Shown piece by piece: positions 22,794 to 34,519 of a stretch of DNA of 64,000 nucleotides (its first letter is position 1; the number at the start of each line of letters is the position of its first letter). Position numbers and translations under genes: made by a program. The DNA lies in contig JAFISE010000013.1 of NCBI GenBank assembly GCA_022560025.1, forward strand, positions 124,001-188,000. The letters run 5' to 3'. The notes under the pieces are model-generated. The model did not search any database and was not told the DNA's origin. It saw nothing but the letters and a program-made list of their open reading frames with translations. The DNA comes from Stagonosporopsis chrysanthemi (Eukaryota; Ascomycota; Dothideomycetes; Pleosporales; Didymellaceae).

Positions 22794-25099
22794 ATGATGG
22801 TTTGCACGACCTGCAAAGGCTTGCAAAAGCATTTACAGCCCGTAGACGGTGCCCAGGAGACTGAAGAAAGTGCGCTACACCTGGTCGACACTTCCTTACC
22901 AGACCTCCGTGGGAGCGCAGCTGATTGTCGCGCATGTGGGCTGCTTCTACAAGGCATCCTATTGCACCATGATCGTTTCAAGATTGTCAAGGAGAACGAT
23001 ATCAGGATCACAGCAGTGTCATTCAGAACAGCGCCAGAGCGAAGCTCTCAGGATCACCTCTCAGTCGAAGTCCGATGGAGGGTGCAGCGCAACGATGACG
23101 AATGTGAAGATGACGAGCAGGGACATGCAGGCTGGCCAAATCTCAAGCTTGAGTTCTTCACAGATGGAGGTAAGCTCCCGCTCCAAACAGCGCGGATTAC
23201 GCACACGTTAGATTATCACCGGCAAGTCCGAGCGACGGCGGGCCGATCGTTCGTACATCAGGCTTAGCATGGACACGGCTGACGTTCGCAGATGGGCAAT
23301 CGTCCTTCTCGGCGGTTGGGCGAGGCCGCCAGATCACAAGCCAACCTTTGCAGGATGTGGGTCTTGCAACCGTGCGCGACCTATTGAAGCCATGTCTCTC
23401 AAGCCATTCGAAATGTCGACAACCCAAACCTACCACGTTACCTAAACGAGTTTTGGATGTGTTGGGTGACGATTCAAAGACTGTGCGTCTGCATGAATCA
23501 ATCTTTGACAGAGAAGAGAACCGATATGAATACGGAGAATATATTGCGCTGAGCCATATTTGGGGCGCAGCAAAGGGCCTGCCGAAGACAACGACAAGTA
23601 CGATCAGATCGCACAAAAAGGGAATTACATGGGCAACATTGCCACGAGCCTTCCAGGAAGCGGTTGTCCTTACAAGAGCACTAGGGTTTCGTTGGCTCTG
23701 GGTGGATGCTTTGTGTCTTATCCAGGATGATGCAGCCGCCAAGACGGAGGAATCAATGACAATGGACCATGTCTTTGGCAACGCATTCTTGATTATCGCT
23801 GCAACCTCTGCGAATGACAGCAGCTGTCACGCATTGTTTCCTACTCAAGTTCAGCCCTTCAAGATCCAAGCGACCGACAACAAAGGCTCCGCCTTCAAGA
23901 TCTATGTCAGAGAACAGCCGAGTCACTACAGCTTTAAAGCACCATTCGATGAGGGCGCGCACATGAACGACTGGGAACTACCCTTCAACATCTCTGATGA
24001 TTCCAACCAGGATACCCCATTACTGAAGCGAGCTTGGGCTTTCACCGAACGTCTACTCTCACCACGAATTCTGCACTTCACGAAGAGCGAGATGATTCTC
24101 GAATGTCGAGAGGGGTACCAGTGCGAGTGTGGAAGAATCACAAACTCGCTATTTGATACGCGGGCTACCGATTCTATCAAACAGGAATTCGGTCGAGTGG
24201 TGTACGAGACAAACAGGCGTCCGTCGTTCGACGGAACTGAGCAAGATCAGATGAACGGTATCGCGGCTGTCACTTCACAGCTGGCCTCTACCACTCTTAC
24301 CAACGGAGCGAAGAACATTTCTCAGAAGCGAGAAGAAGCGCTCCAGCTGTGGAGCTATGTTATCACTGAATTTACGGCCCGCAACATGACTTATGAGTCA
24401 GACAGACTTTTGGCCATCGCTAACATTGCAAGTCAATTGTCCCCCGCTCTACATTCTGGATACGTGGCAGGTCAATGGACGTTTAGCACAATGGGCTTGC
24501 TTTGGTATCCTAACGATAGCACCAAATGTAAGCGATCGAAACAAGTTCCTGGCCACAATGTCCCAAGCTGGTCTTGGGCATCAATCGAAGGATCTCCTAT
24601 ATTTTTCGATACCGCTTCGGCAATGGATCTTGCATGTAGAGTATCATTCGCTTCCTCGGAAGGAGACATTGCAAGCTGGTCACCATTGTCCGGTCAGGCT
24701 ATCGAGCTCTCAGCGGCGATGGCGACGGAAGTCACATTCAATTCTACAGGAGGAAACGAGAGTCTCTCGTATGTTCTCTCAAAGAACGGTGTTGTGGTTG
24801 ACTTCACGCCAGATATCATTCCACCTCGAGGCAACAATTCATTACGCAATGGCGAAAGGCTTGTGTGCGTCTTTGTTAGCATGACGTACCGATCCTCGAT
24901 CATTGGATTGGTGCTGCAACAATCCAATAGCAGCGATGTATACCGCCGCATCGGTCGCCTCGAATGTTATGAATGCTCGAGAGCAGGCAATGATGAAATG
25001 AGCGAGGATGCAGAGGCCCTTTTTGACCATTGGTTTCCGCATATTCAAGATATGTCGCAGCTCGACAACTATCCATTGCAGCGCTTTACTGTCGTCTAG
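22794..25099 (+). CDS. HET-domain protein
   Basis: Belongs to the HET family, whose members drive cell death when incompatible hyphae fuse; partner unknown here. The start is the ATG at 22794 (a second ATG follows at 22797) and exon 1 ends at 23169. The donor is gtaagc at 23170. Two in-frame acceptors are possible, at 23261 and 23291, giving 737 or 727 residues. The N-terminus has Cys pairs (VCTTC, CRAC), a common feature upstream of HET domains. The three hallmark blocks are present: YIALSHIWG (about 23540), LGFRWLWVDALCLIQDD (about 23680) and RAWAFTERLLSPRILHF (about 24030). A long C-terminal region of the usual kind follows (VPSWSWASIEG near 24565). Intact frame. It lies 7 kb beyond het-c, but no functional link is shown. 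Confidence 0.9.
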
Positions 25100-26200
25100 G
25101 TCGACTCTTTCATCTCTAAGGTTTCTTACATCTCGCAAAAGCAGAGATGCCGCAGGGCGGCCCGCATTCGCTTGTTATGGATCTCGATACCCTTTTACGC
25201 CAGCGGACGTTTTAATTTCCATATAACTTTTAGCAATTGGTTGGACACGGAACGTCAGATGACGAGAATATCACTGTTGGTTTTGGACGGCATTTCCCGC
25301 ATGACAAGTGCATGTACCTCTTTCTGTGGTCAAAAGTGCCTAGATGCACCCTCTTGAAGTCCGGTACTCACGATAGGCAAGATCCAAGCTTCACTCGTCA
25401 AAGCCAAGTACATCGTTTCACGTTAGAGAGTAGTGCGTCCAGTACCTCCAAGTTTCGACTACAGCTGTATCTGATCATTTGTAGTAGTTGTGGCGGAGAA
25501 AGTTCCGATCATACCCCTGGGACCGGACGCCACCATGCACATCCATGTACAGTGACATATAGACAGATAGTGCGCATCGCTGACAGTGCTGTTGCAGGAG
25601 TATGCACACAACTAAACCATATTGCTGACCACAGGCCAAGGTCGGAGGGAAGTGTTTCTTTTGACAGTGGTTGAAGCGTTACATAAAAGCTGATCAATGG
25701 TATTGGTGGGCACGTATCTTCCGGTAGCCCGGTTGGCAGCGTGATTCTTTGTTCGCAGTGGCAATAGTTATCAGTTAACATTCACAAGTGCTTTGAACAC
25801 TTCACGCGTAGTATATCGTCTTATGGTAGGATCTCCTGGCTCGGTCTAGGGCCAGGCGTGGTCATTTTTGAGCTTGACTGTGAGGTGAGCACACAGGATG
25901 CCTTCTGCACTATGCAAGAAATAGAGAATGACAAACCTACAATCTGCCTAATAATTACTTCCGTCGAATACCAGCAGTGATGGTCGCTCTTGCATCTTCG
26001 CAGATGCGTTCAGTGCACGTGGCATATCTCGCCCCACGCTCCGCCTCCAACTTTTTGACCCCGGAGCGCGACATCATCGCCCAGCGCCAGCGCGAAAGCA
26101 CCCGCAACAACACACGAACCTACAAGACCGAATCCATCACGTCCAGCCACGCCGCCAATCACGAAATTCTCTTAGCACATCCAAAAACTTCACATACAAT
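25100..26200. other. Intergenic, 1.1 kb
   Basis: Between the HET gene and tim10, both on the plus strand. No supported gene; the frames here are short and domain-free. The last 200 bp should contain the tim10 promoter and 5' leader. Confidence 0.4.
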
Positions 26201-26636
26201 ATGTCTTTCCTCTTCGGCGGCCGCCCCCAGCTCTCATCTGAGCAGAAGATCGCAGCTGCAGAGGCCGAGATCGACATGGTATCGGACATGTACAGCCGGT
26301 ATGGCGCTCCAATTATTAATCGCGATGAATACTTTGTTCTTCTTGCATCGACAAACCCCCATTCCAATGCCAATGCGGTTCCCCACACCGCAGACACACC
26401 TCAGCTCCAATACACGAACTCAACTGTTGATCCGGGCTGACAAGCAAATTTCTAGTCTTCTCAAGTCGTGCTCCGCAAAATGCGTCGACACAGCGTACCG
26501 CGAGGCTGATCTGAACAAGGGCGAGTCTGTCTGCCTTGACCGCTGCGTATCCAAGTTCTTCGAGGTCAATGTCAAGGTTAGCGAGAAGATGCAGGGCGAG
26601 GCGCAGGGCAAGCAGGGGTTCCCGGGCGGCATGTAA
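26201..26636 (+). CDS. tim10: Tim10, small chaperone of the mitochondrial intermembrane space
   Basis: Partners Tim9 in a hexameric chaperone that escorts hydrophobic carrier proteins to the TIM22 inner-membrane translocase. Two exons, 26201-26298 and 26456-26636, flank a 157-bp intron (gtatgg...tttctag, branch ctgac near 26436). The joined protein has 92 residues: MSFLFGGRPQLSSEQKIAAA at the start, then the twin Cx3C signature CSAKC-x16-CLDRC that forms two disulfides, and KGESVCLDRCV, which is close to invariant in the family. No presequence, as expected for import through the Mia40 route. The intron falls between the N-terminal helix and the first Cys pair. Complete. Confidence 0.93.
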
Positions 26637-27222
26637 AAAAGCTCGTTAGAGAGGGACAATACAAGGGCGATGAATAAAGAGTCAGTGTGAGGTGGAAAGA
26701 GGGCCGCAAGAAGGCTCTAGACCAAGATGTGCGTCGAGGAAGATCTGCATCCGGTCTCCGATAAGGCGCTCTGCGTTGCAAAACCGGTCACGATCTGGTC
26801 GTGGACTTGTACAATATGTATATCTTATGGATTCGGTTGGATTGGGTAGTATGGAATGAAACAATTTGCGGCAATGGCCACGCATAAACTCATTCGCATC
26901 GGCAAGACCACGGTGCGGCCGCTCTATCGAGCGGTACACTTCCAATGCAAATGTCCTGAATGGCTGGAGCAGGACGAACGGCCTTCTCAGCATCCGAGTA
27001 TGACTTCTCGTCCATTGCTGAGCCGTGGAGCGCCAATAGTTACAATCCAGTTCTTCCAAGCAAATTAATTGTACACTTTGATCGGCGCAATTCATATTTC
27101 AAGCTTGCTTTTGGGTAGCAGGATGCATGGTCTAGCTGAGAACATGGTTCTTCATCTAGCGCTGCAACAGTCAGTAAGGTTCGACCATACTAGGTTCATC
27201 GTAACTTACGGTCGATGTATTC
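26637..27222. other. Convergent 3' region, 586 bp
   Basis: Between tim10 (plus) and the disordered protein (minus). The sequence gatgaataaagagtc near 26669 could serve tim10 polyadenylation. No gene seen. Confidence 0.4.
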
Positions 27223-30173
27223 TCACTCTGCACATGTCTCAGGCAACCTCCCAACACCAGCCGACTCGATCAGCTGTTTGATCGATTGCATCGTCTCATC
27301 ATCGAAACCAGGCTCACACAGCTCCACTAGCCGCTTCAACTCGAGGCCTGCACGGTCAGCATTAAGATCCGCATCGCGAGCGTGCTTTCTAGCTAGCTCG
27401 GCGCTCAGACCCGCCTCTTTAAAACATTCGACGGTATGCAAGATGGCCTGCATGATTCGTCTTATTAGTCCACGTGCCTCGAGCGTTAGAGGGGAAGGGT
27501 GGGGACAAGATATACCTCTGCGATTTCAAGACCCCGCAGACGATCTGGAGAATCATCCGCCATCGACGTGACACGGTCGAGAATCTTGTGAACGACACTT
27601 GCGGTATTGTACCGAGCGACAGGCTCATGCTGAGGGGAAACCATAGCTGTAGTAGGCTCATTTTTCGATAATGTGTTCTGACGTACAGCGCCTGATTGTT
27701 CAACACTGCCTGGAGAGAGCATAACAATAGACTCTGTCTCCACAATAACCTCAGAAGTCTTAGCCAGGCTGACTTTAGAAAAGTTAGTAGAGTCCCTAAT
27801 ACGCTGAGCCAACGCGCTTCCGGCGACAGAGGAGCGCTTTAGCACCTGTTTTTTGTCCGGCTGGGGCATAGTTTTGGGTCCGCGCCTATGAAACATATTT
27901 CGGAAACTGCGTTTTTCTCTCATCTTTGTCGCAGCATCTACTGCAGACTGTCCAAGGGTTTCAGTCACCGTGCCTGTGCTACTGCAAGAACCGACTGCAG
28001 GACGTTGTGTCAACAACAACTTGGCACCCAATCTAGACGGACCAGATTGAAGAACGCCAGCTTGCGACGGAATAGAGCGGGCAATTCTTGATGAGGCGAT
28101 ACTAGGTGAGCGATTCGAGTAACGAGCGACTTGTGCTTTGAGGCGGTGCGATGATGGTAACTTGGGGCTGGTCTTGCTGCGCGTGGCAGTTGACTTGGAA
28201 CTTAGAGTTTCTGAAGTCGTCCCTGTGGTAGACACACGTTTCCGAGAGGCTGGGTGAGATGTCTTGTCATTTGTACCCTGCACTTGCTTGGGCTTCTGAT
28301 GAACCTCTTTTTGGCAAGCAATTGGTTTTTTTCCAGAGTCCTATTTGATATGTTAGTTTCGTAGAATCACTGGTATGGTGTCAGTGACATACATGGTCGT
28401 TGCCCCTTTCCATATCGAGCACTCCAGGCGTGCTGTCTGATGGAGGAATTGGCACTGGTATTTCGTAGGGGACTTCGAGAGAGCTGCGAGGCTTGGGTTG
28501 AGGAGGTACTGAGTTGCGCTCCGTTGAATCTTCCGATGGTGCCGACTTACTTGCAGAATCGTGATCAGACTTGAGAGAGTCAGTCCCTATACTAGGCTCC
28601 CGAGGCGGCTGCATAGACCTAATTGGTGAAATCTTGACCGGCTCGCCCTTCACAGACTCTGTTTGTGTCGTTGATGGTGTCGACTTACGCGATCCAGATG
28701 TGGGAGTCGTTTTGACAAGCATCTGCCTGGACATACGTCCAGCCAAAGTGCTAGTGGGCCTCTCCCGATAATTACGTTCGAATACCTGCTCTGACAGAGT
28801 CGGGGCTACAGGAGTGGAGTCCTCTCGACCAAGGATGACTGCGTCTGCGTCCGCAAAAATCCTCAGGATTGGACCAGAACCACCGTTGAAAGAGTGCCCT
28901 GAGAGACGCTTGACCCGAAAACCACCTTCGCACCGAGTCTCTGACGCATCGCTGGGAGACAGTACGGGCTCCAAGCTGCATGTAGAGACGCTATTGATCG
29001 AGCCGAAGCAAGATTGGACCATGTCTGTACCGGCAAACGAGGCTGCTTCGATAGATTCTGACCCAGCAACGAGATGACGCTGGAAGCTGCTAAGCCCTCT
29101 GTCGTTTGTATGCTCGTAAGAAGAGTCATCAGTCGTATCTGCGAGCACTGGCCATTTGGTAGAGCCCTGCTTGACAGGTCGGAACGACGCATACGGAGAC
29201 TGCGAAGTCAGATTGTCTGTCAGAGCGCCCGAGGAAGGCAGAGGTTCACGCTTGGAGCTAACACGAGGTGGTATTATCACCACTGCCGAGTTTTGTTGTT
29301 TGTGTGCGAGCGGGCTGTCAAGCGCTACCTCATCATCAGTGGAAAGCGCGTGGAAGGGCTGTGAGTACGGGTTCATAGAGCTGAAAGGGCGCAATCCTGT
29401 CGTTTTTGGAGACTTCATGCTACTAGAAGCTTCGTCTCCATTACATGTTCCGCTCTGCTCTGACAAAATACATGACAAGGGAGTGGTAATCTGGCTTCTA
29501 AGCGCCGAGACGTCGCTACGTAGGAAAGCAGAGCTCTCTGATAGGCTGCGATGCACTATACCGTCAGTCGTGGAGGTTTTTGGATGTTTTGAGGGCAAGG
29601 CATTATCGGGTCGAAGTATCGGCCATTGCTCATCCGTTGGGGTGCCAGCCTCTGCGTCGACAAGTGTGCGCTGCGGTTTGGCTGGGCTCGCTGGATTCAC
29701 GATCTGCGCGAAAGGTGGACTAGGGAGCGGTTTGTCGCAGCTAAGCAGAGGAGAAGTCTTTCGAGCGGCCTGCTCCGTCAGCTGAGGTGACTTGATGTCC
29801 AACATTGCAAACTTACTGAATCCGGTAGATGGGTGGTAGCAGGTGGTATGAGCCCGCCTCGAGCTCGCGGTAAGCTTGAGCGCGACGTCACATGCTTGCT
29901 GCCGTATGTGTAGCTCTTTGAGAATGCGCTCTGTGTCGGTGTCGACTTGCGTGGAAGTTTGGACGTATGCGCGTGTGATATCATGTTTTCGGGGGAAGCA
30001 GATGTGGCTGCGTAAGAAGGCGACCCTGTTGTGCTCACAGACAAGGGGCTGCGACGATCTCTGCTTCCAGATCGCTGGTACCTAGTCGGATTGGGGATTT
30101 TTGAGCCTGCCTTGGTGGGCTTGAAGCCAGCTTGTCGCGGGTTCGCATCGATGTCGACAAGTGGTGCCGACAT
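27223..30173 (-). CDS. Large, mostly disordered protein of unknown function
   Basis: Four exons: 30173-29817, 29757-28393, 28340-27516 and 27447-27223. The introns are 59, 52 and 68 bp, all in phase 0, and the joined product has 923 residues. Most of it is Ser/Thr/Pro-rich with basic patches (for example SSLPRARGG and KMREKRSFRNMFHRRGPK), consistent with heavy phosphorylation and no fold. Only the last 110 or so residues look structured: helices around VVHKILDRVTSMADDSPDRL, spanning the last intron into AILHTVECFKEAGLSAELAR and LELKRLVELCEPGFDDETMQ. I do not recognise a family. The first intron's acceptor is the least certain; other in-frame AGs lie within 25 bp. It shares an 858-bp divergent region with GWT1. 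A nuclear or cytoskeletal scaffold is a guess only. Confidence 0.8.
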
Positions 30174-31031
30174 TGTGAAGATCGCTGTCAAAACAGGTGT
30201 GGCGATTTGGAGTGGGAGGTACGGTTTAGAAGAATCGAGGAATCGCCAACGCACTGCTGTTTGTGTTTGTTGATAACGCGAGGTGGGGCGGCGCGTCTAC
30301 ACGTGTGACGCTTACAGTGAAGGTGAAAGCCAGTGTTCGGTGGATCCATCGAAAGTAAACATCACCGAGAGCATTAGCATTAGGACCACCGGTGTTGCGT
30401 GTACGGCTGACAGTGACATTCATCGGTTGACGAAATTGGATTGTGGTCTGGGTAGCCGTGAGCTCACACCCGCGTAGGCAGGATCCATTCAAAGCTCCTG
30501 CATTTGCGAGCTCCTAGACTTTGAACTATGCCCATCTCGCTGTTTGGGCTGCGTCGCGAGTTCATTGGAAAGGACATGCACATCTGACCTTGCGCAATGT
30601 AAAAAACATGCAGGGAAGAGGTAGAGTGTTGGTGAAGGGGCCGCCACAACAAATCTTGATCATGCGAGTCCAACAATTACAGACATCTACTGACCATCTT
30701 CCAATCGTTGCGAGCATTGCAAAGAGCGCTTGCATATGAACACCTACGGTTGTGTTCAATCGGCCAAGGTTCTACAAATGCGCTGCAACGCGTCTTGGGT
30801 CTTTGATCAGTAGATTGACATTATCAGTTTGGTTCAAAGATTGTGTCACCGAAATGCGAGAGACTTGCTCAGTGAGTGTTTGTGCTTGGTCACAGAGACA
30901 GCAATGACGTGAAGTTTGAGGAAGGAGCTTGGGCCGCGACTTCGAGCCACTCAGCGCGTCAGCGCGTCGTGAAGTTTTACACACCGCAACGACACCACAG
31001 CGCGCGACTGGTGTCAACAAATCTGGCGACT
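30174..31031. other. Divergent intergenic region, 858 bp
   Basis: Two promoters back to back, for the disordered protein and for GWT1. No clear TATA box and no supported gene. Confidence 0.4.
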
Positions 31032-32561
31032 ATGGCGCCGAAGACCTACAAAGAGATGAAGGAGGCGTGGGTGACGGGTCATACCGGGAGCTCTGTCGCC
31101 GATGTGAACAGCGTTTCTCTCGCAATGCCTGTACCGTACACATTTTATGGACTGCTCGGGAGGACTTGACTGACGATCCCATAGTTGAGCATCCTATTAT
31201 GGTCTGTGATACAACAACGACTTCGACTATTCATTCCGTATACGCCTGCAGCCTGCCTTGTCGACTTCCTCCTTAATTGCGCTGCAACGCTCTGCGCCAC
31301 GACCGTGTACTCCTCCTCGCCATGGGCTTTGAACTTCCTGCTCCTACTACCGGCAATTGGCCTTCTTGTCCTCGAACAACCAGTGGCATCTAAGCGAGAC
31401 GTACCGCGGCCGCGAAAGAAGGACAGTCCGGCGGAAACGAATGTTGATGCCCTGCCGGTGAAGCCTTTCATAACGCATTACAGGGGCGCCATGATGGTGA
31501 TGACATGTATCGCTATCTTGGCCGTAGACTTCCCTGTCTTTCCACGACGCTTCGCCAAGGTCGAGAATTGGGGTACATCGTTGATGGATATGGGCGTGGG
31601 GTCGTTCGTCTTCACGGCTGGTGTGGTGGCTGCTCGGTCAGCGCTGAAAATCGACTCCGGCAGGATATCACCGCTGTCAAAACGAGTGATCACATCTTTC
31701 AGACATGCCGTACCGCTGCTGGTTCTAGGCACGATTCGTTTCATTTCAGTGAAGGGCTTGGACTATGCCGAGCATGTCACAGAGTATGGAGTGCACTGGA
31801 ATTTCTTCTTCACTCTCGGCTGTCTACCTCCTTTTGCTGCTTTGCTGCAGAGTGCTTTCGACTTGGTGCCCTCCTACGCAATTCTCTCATGCGTACTTGC
31901 AGGCCTATATGAGCTTGCCCTAGACAAGACCTCACTTGGCGCTTTCATCCTAGTTGCTCCGCGGACGGATCTGCTGTCCAAGAACCGTGAAGGTATCTTT
32001 TCGTTCATTGGCTATCTTGCGATATTTCTCGCTGGCCAATCTCTTGGCTCATCTGCCCTGCCTAGACAGCAGTCACTACCCAAGAATGCCTCGGCCATGA
32101 CAATAGTACGACAAACGACACTCGGGCGACTGGCCCTGATCTCTGCTATGTGGACCGCTCTCTTTTACCTCTCGACCAGCCACTATGGCCTCAGGCTTTC
32201 TGTGTCTCGGCGGCTCGCGAATCTTCCCTACTTCTTGTGGGTGTCGTCCTTCAACAGCTACCAGATCACGATTGTTTGCGCTATTGAGGCCGTCCTCTTT
32301 CCGAACATTTACAAGGGTTCCAGTAAAGAAGAGGAGGCTCAAAGAACCAGGGACGCCACGAGCACTGTTCTGTTTGCTTTCAATCGCAACGGTCTTGCGA
32401 TTTTCCTAGTTGCCAACCTCCTCACAGGCCTTGTCAATATGACGATGCCAACACTGCACATGGGTGTTCTGCAATCAATGGCTGTGCTCGTTGCGTATAT
32501 GGCCATTGTTGCTGGTCTAGCAATCGGATTGAATAAGTATGATATCTCTATAAAGCTGTGA
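31032..32561 (+). CDS. gwt1: Gwt1, inositol acyltransferase of GPI-anchor synthesis
   Basis: Acylates the inositol ring of glucosaminyl-phosphatidylinositol in the ER membrane, an essential step in GPI-anchor assembly and the target of the drug class of manogepix. Exons 31032-31130 and 31185-32561 flank a 54-bp intron (gtaccg...cccatag) and give 491 residues. The N-terminus MAPKTYKEMKEAWVTGHTG, with TGSSVADVN just after, matches the Gwt1/PIG-W family. There are about a dozen hydrophobic segments, starting LLWSVIQQRL and FIPYTPAACLVDFLLNC. The conserved core includes FPRRFAKVENWGTSLMDMG and GVGSFVFTAGVV. The C-terminal part carries LPYFLWVSSFNSYQ and FAFNRNGLAIFLVANLLTGL. Both the length and the start fit the family. 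Complete. Confidence 0.94.
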
Positions 32562-33129
32562 GGGTAGTGGGACCCCGACTCCGGAAGGCTGATATAAATT
32601 GAGCGCTTCTACACAGCACGTTGGCCTCTCGTCCTGGTGACCTGTTCTGCTGTGACCCATTCCAAGCGTAGCCAGGATCGCGACCTCTAAGGGCGTCATC
32701 ACGCTCCGTGAAGCAAAATCGCAAATTTGAGGACAACATCCTGAGCACCTGATTGAATCGCCAGAGCGAAGGTTTGGCGTGTACTTGATTACCAGCTATA
32801 TCTGTTGCTGCCATCTAAGATAGGGTTTAATAAGCAAGCAGATCCAGATGTGCACCGCTCAGCTTGCTCTCGCTGTGTAAGCCTTGTTCAACCAATGATG
32901 TACAATAGTTTCATGACACGTCATCAGATGCTTCTTCCGTCTTCTCATAGAAGTTGGAAAGCTCGCACGTGATGGCGCGCGATTTGGTCCTCTCCGGGCT
33001 TCCAGGTCGCGCCTGCCCTCCAACTCCACGACTAGGCGTTACCAACAAACAAACAATTCGGCCCCGCAACTCACTCTCTCTCTCCCGCCACACGCATACA
33101 CCACACTCAATGCCGCTGTGCACTCCGGG
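32562..33129. other. Intergenic, 568 bp
   Basis: Between gwt1 and the Sfr1-like gene. A pyrimidine-rich tract (ctcactctctctctcccgcc, near 33070) lies just before the Sfr1 start and probably belongs to its core promoter. No gene seen. Confidence 0.4.
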
Positions 33130-33993
33130 ATGTCAACTCCACAAGCCAAACGCCGTCGGCTGAACGACGCTACCAGTACATTGAAGAAGCCGTTCAAGTC
33201 ACCCTTCCGCACACCGCTGAGGCCTAACATTGGTTCTGATCCGCCATCGTCTGACCCTCCCGAGCAAAACACATTTGTGCAAGCCGCTCTGGACACAAAT
33301 CGACTCACGAAACCTTACGCAACCGAAAGCGCGCTGTCGCAACCGAAAGCTATCGTCGCAGCGCCTCTACCCTCACAACCAAGCTTCGTCAAGCCACTTG
33401 CCTCGCGCCCGAACAGCTCTACACAATTGCGGTCTGCGACAAAAAAGACACCGACAAAACCATCTCTTACAAGGGAGCTGATGCAGCTGCGAAATGAGAT
33501 CCAGATCCTGACACAAGCTCACGCCCTTGCTACTTCGACGAAAGATGAAGATCTACAAGTTTTGATCGACAGATGGCGGACTGCAAGTCGCGCTGCAGCC
33601 GAAGAGCTCTTTGGCAGTACACGGGACCGCGTGAACAGGATGGGCGGCGTGGGTGCCTGGAAAGAGCGCGAGAAAGAAGCAAAAGAGCGCACAATGAAGT
33701 GGGACCTCGAAGAGAAGGAGGCCGAGAGAGAGAGGATGGAAGAGGCTAGAGAGAACGGGGAGATCGGTGATGAAGCATACGACAGGTATGCCGAGATAGC
33801 AGAGCGCGGCAGCCATGATGAGGAAGATGGCACCTTGAAAGCCGCCGACGATGATGTAGGTTGATGCGTTCGTATCAAACCTGCTCCATGCTGATTTGGG
33901 TAGTCTTTCACGATGGACATGATGCTCAAAACGCTCAACATTGATCTGAAGCTGATCGGGTACAACAAAGAAGCCCAGCGCTGGGACGGGTGA
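33130..33993 (+). CDS. sfr1: Sfr1/Mei5-like recombination mediator
   Basis: Swi5-dependent recombination repair protein: with Swi5 it loads and stabilises Rad51 (and Dmc1) filaments. Exons 33130-33855 and 33904-33993 flank a 48-bp intron (gtaggt...gggtag) and give 271 residues. The start is the first ATG, MSTPQAKRRRLNDATS, with a basic nuclear-localisation-like patch. The first 110 residues are disordered and Ser/Pro-rich. A coiled coil follows (SLTRELMQLRNEIQILTQAH), then the conserved block with WRTASRAAAEELFG and RVNRMGGVGAW, and a charged helix. The short second exon supplies the family's C-terminal motif FTMDMMLKTLNIDLKLIGY; without splicing it would be lost. Nuclear. Confidence rests on block order and that tail. 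Confidence 0.85.
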
Positions 33994-34519
33994 AGTGAGA
34001 CTACGAGCATCTCGCTTTTCAACACAGCGACAAGCAAACGACCATGAGATTCCACCATGTCCTCCTCATGGATTGTACTCGATGCGTTCGACGCGTATAA
34101 CGCACCTGAAGGCAGCGATCTTCACTGATGAACTCTGTTGTAAGTCTCTCCAGGTTTTTGAGAATTTGGGACCACAACTGAGTCGTCCAGTATAGTTGGC
34201 TATGTACATGACTACAAAATATGTAGTAGCCGATACATCGTTAGCATTAGCATAATGCTACAGTTTTTTTTTTTTACCACAGTGACGTCATTGTCTCGGT
34301 CGGCTTCTGAAAATGCGATAATATGGTTGGCGCACTACCGCGAGAAACTACAGATACTCCACCTGAGACCAAAAGCTACATGGAAAAAACGCTTATCTCC
34401 TAATACCGCTTCTAGCATTAGAAATCAAGGTCGTAATAAGGGGAGAAAGCACCGCTCAAGCGCCTTGCTGCCACAGCACCACGACCGATTATCACCGTAC
34501 TTACAACCAACAAGCTACA
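33994..34519. other. Intergenic, 526 bp, with a T-run
   Basis: Between sfr1 and the short-chain dehydrogenase. Holds a run of 13 T near 34264-34277 preceded by tagcattagcataatgcta, an imperfect dyad. A possible promoter element or nucleosome-free tract; no gene. Confidence 0.45.

Noticed and set aside
19393..25099. Secondary-metabolite gene cluster
   Set aside because: No synthase, P450, or transporter lies nearby; the neighbours are housekeeping or recognition genes.
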